64,000 nt of DNA, from the NCBI RefSeq assembly GCF_963576545.1, contig NW_026870435.1, positions 62,001-126,000 on the forward strand. The letters run 5' to 3'. Of this stretch, positions 63,548 to 64,000 are shown in pieces; within the stretch, counting starts at the first letter, position 1, and every line of letters begins with the position of its first letter. The position numbers and the translations under genes are program-made. Under the pieces are notes generated by a model. It was given only the letters and a program-made list of their open reading frames with translations, had not been told where the DNA came from and ran no database searches. The stretch is from Limanda limanda. Its lineage: Eukaryota; Chordata; Actinopteri; Pleuronectiformes; Pleuronectidae.

Positions 63548-63894
63548 ATGAAAGCACATAGGAGAAAGAGATATTCTTGAATAACTTTTTTTGTGAAGGT
63601 CGGAGAGACTTGCAAGTAGGCTCTACCCCCACTAAATGGGGTAGCGCACATCGATCGGTACCATCCTTGAGCTTCTCCGACTTTCGGAAGGGTTAGGGTT
63701 AGGGTTAGGGATGAAAGCACATAGGAGAAAGAGATATTCTTGAATAACTTTTTTTGTGAAGGTCGGAGAGACTTGCAAGTAGGCTCTACCCCCACTAAAT
63801 GGGGTAGCGCACATCGATCGGTACCATCCTTGAGCTTCTCCGACTTTCGGAAGGGTTAGGGTTAGGGTTAGGGATGAAAGCACATAGGAGAAAG

Positions 63895-64000
63895 AGATAT
63901 TCTTGAATAACTTTTTTTGTGAAGGTCGGAGAGACTTGGAAAGTGGTTGCATCTGGACTAATTTGGGTCCTGCGGATCGATTGGTACCATCCCCGAGCTT
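63895..64000 (+). repeat. Partial B monomer at the window edge
   Basis: The last 106 bp are the start of a B monomer, cut at GAGCTT inside the core. The array continues beyond the window. Confidence 0.95.

Larger units (their letters stand above)
62205..63812 (+). repeat. Local cluster of GCGCAC variant A monomers
   Basis: Five A2 monomers within 1.6 kb read GCGCAC in place of GCGCGC (62205, 62368, 63324, 63644, 63807). The only other case noticed is an A1 monomer at 41.40 kb. Such tight clustering fits very recent local amplification at the right end. Confidence 0.85.
63092..63894 (+). repeat. Run of five A monomers
   Basis: Five consecutive A copies of 157, 163, 157, 163 and 163 bp make the longest A run in the window, just before its right end. 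Three of the five carry GCGCAC in place of GCGCGC. Confidence 0.9.
1..64000 (+). repeat. Two-monomer telomere-containing satellite array
   Basis: The window is filled end to end by tandem copies of two related monomers: A (163 bp, with three TTAGGG units) and B (155 bp, without them). All copies I read have the same orientation and there is no intervening unique DNA. Distances between equivalent points are sums of 163 and 155, for example AAB = 481 and AB = 318, apart from a 1-bp deletion variant and a 6-bp telomeric contraction variant. B never follows B in my reading. Monomer length is close to one nucleosome plus linker, which is typical of eukaryotic satellites. The array enters from the left and leaves on the right, so neither boundary is visible. 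The satellite family is not one I recognise. Confidence 0.98.
32451..64000 (+). repeat. Right domain: short-block, telomere-variable organisation
   Basis: From about 32.4-32.9 kb a different variant set begins: AACGTTTTTT and GGAAAGAC in box 1, CTTTACC in place of CTCTACC, GACCAGTACC in box 2, and the 6-bp telomeric contraction. Duplicated blocks are mostly 0.5-4.2 kb. A runs of four or five monomers occur here. A left-type block is embedded at about 42.3-44.1 kb, so the two domains have exchanged sequence. Confidence 0.78.

Noticed and set aside
721..63952. Many overlapping minus-strand open frames of 60-325 codons
   Set aside because: They repeat with the satellite, overlap one another in different frames, end wherever two A monomers adjoin and shift frame (163 = 3 x 54 + 1), and read the telomeric tract as LTLTLT or PNPNPN. 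Single-base deletions and 6-bp losses occur in them freely. There is no sign of coding constraint.
1..64000. CRISPR array
   Set aside because: Repeats are 155-163 bp and directly abutting, with no unique spacers and no cas genes.
1..64000. True chromosome-terminal telomere
   Set aside because: TTAGGG never exceeds three consecutive units and is always embedded in a monomer, so this is interspersed satellite DNA, not a terminal array.
1..64000. Transposon or rolling-circle element array
   Set aside because: No transposase-like frame, terminal inverted repeats or target duplications are visible, and all junctions keep the monomer register.
1..64000. tRNA, 5S rRNA or RNA polymerase III promoter in the monomer
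   Set aside because: I looked for A-box and B-box like motifs, including around GGTCGACCGACG in B, and found no convincing match and no foldable tRNA or 5S structure.
1..64000. Naming the species or satellite family
   Set aside because: TTAGGG telomeres occur in many eukaryotes and I do not recognise the monomer. A database search with the A and B consensus would be needed.

Overview
The whole 64 kb window is one head-to-tail satellite DNA array. I find no gene, RNA gene, transposon or unique sequence in it. Two related monomers alternate, always in the same orientation. Monomer A is 163 bp and carries GGG(TTAGGG)3. Monomer B is 155 bp and has no telomeric tract. A and B share a collinear 122-bp core with no net indel. 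The first 44 bp of the core are identical in the two consensus forms; the next 78 bp differ at 23 positions. After the core come unrelated tails of 41 bp (A) and 33 bp (B). Every B I read is followed by A, and A occurs in runs of 1 to 5. The basic units are therefore AB (318 bp) and AAB (481 bp), with longer A runs in places. Solving the block lengths for A and B gives about 64% A, so roughly 400 monomers in the window (about 255 A and 145 B, extrapolated rather than counted).

A megabase-style satellite built on TTAGGG points to a eukaryotic nuclear chromosome, most likely subtelomeric or other heterochromatin. TTAGGG is the telomere repeat of vertebrates, many other animals, many fungi and some plants such as Asparagales. 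I do not recognise the satellite family and cannot name the organism. All telomeric tracts read TTAGGG on the + strand, so if the array is subtelomeric the chromosome end would lie to the right. That is an inference.

Layout. From 1 to about 32.4 kb (left domain) the array is built from long duplicated blocks with periods of 5,445, 7,687, 7,043 and 13,132 bp. It shares its own diagnostic variants and keeps every telomeric tract at three TTAGGG units. From about 32.4 kb to the end (right domain) the duplications are mostly shorter (481, 956, 2,087, 2,568, 2,725, 3,043 and 4,153 bp), a different set of variants appears, and 14 A monomers have lost exactly one TTAGGG. Runs of four or five A monomers occur only from about 32.0 kb rightward. 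A copy of left-domain sequence reappears at about 42.3-44.1 kb.

How the parts relate. The array looks like a record of repeated unequal exchange and segmental duplication. It can be traced with single-base markers: a 1-bp G deletion shared by eight monomers, a CTAGGG variant shared by thirteen, a likely 12-bp A-to-B conversion patch, and one A/B junction inside the shared 44-bp box. The many long open frames on the minus strand follow from the repeat arithmetic (A+B = 318 = 3 x 106) and are not genes. Block edges are given to about 0.1-0.2 kb because they were read by eye from shared variants.
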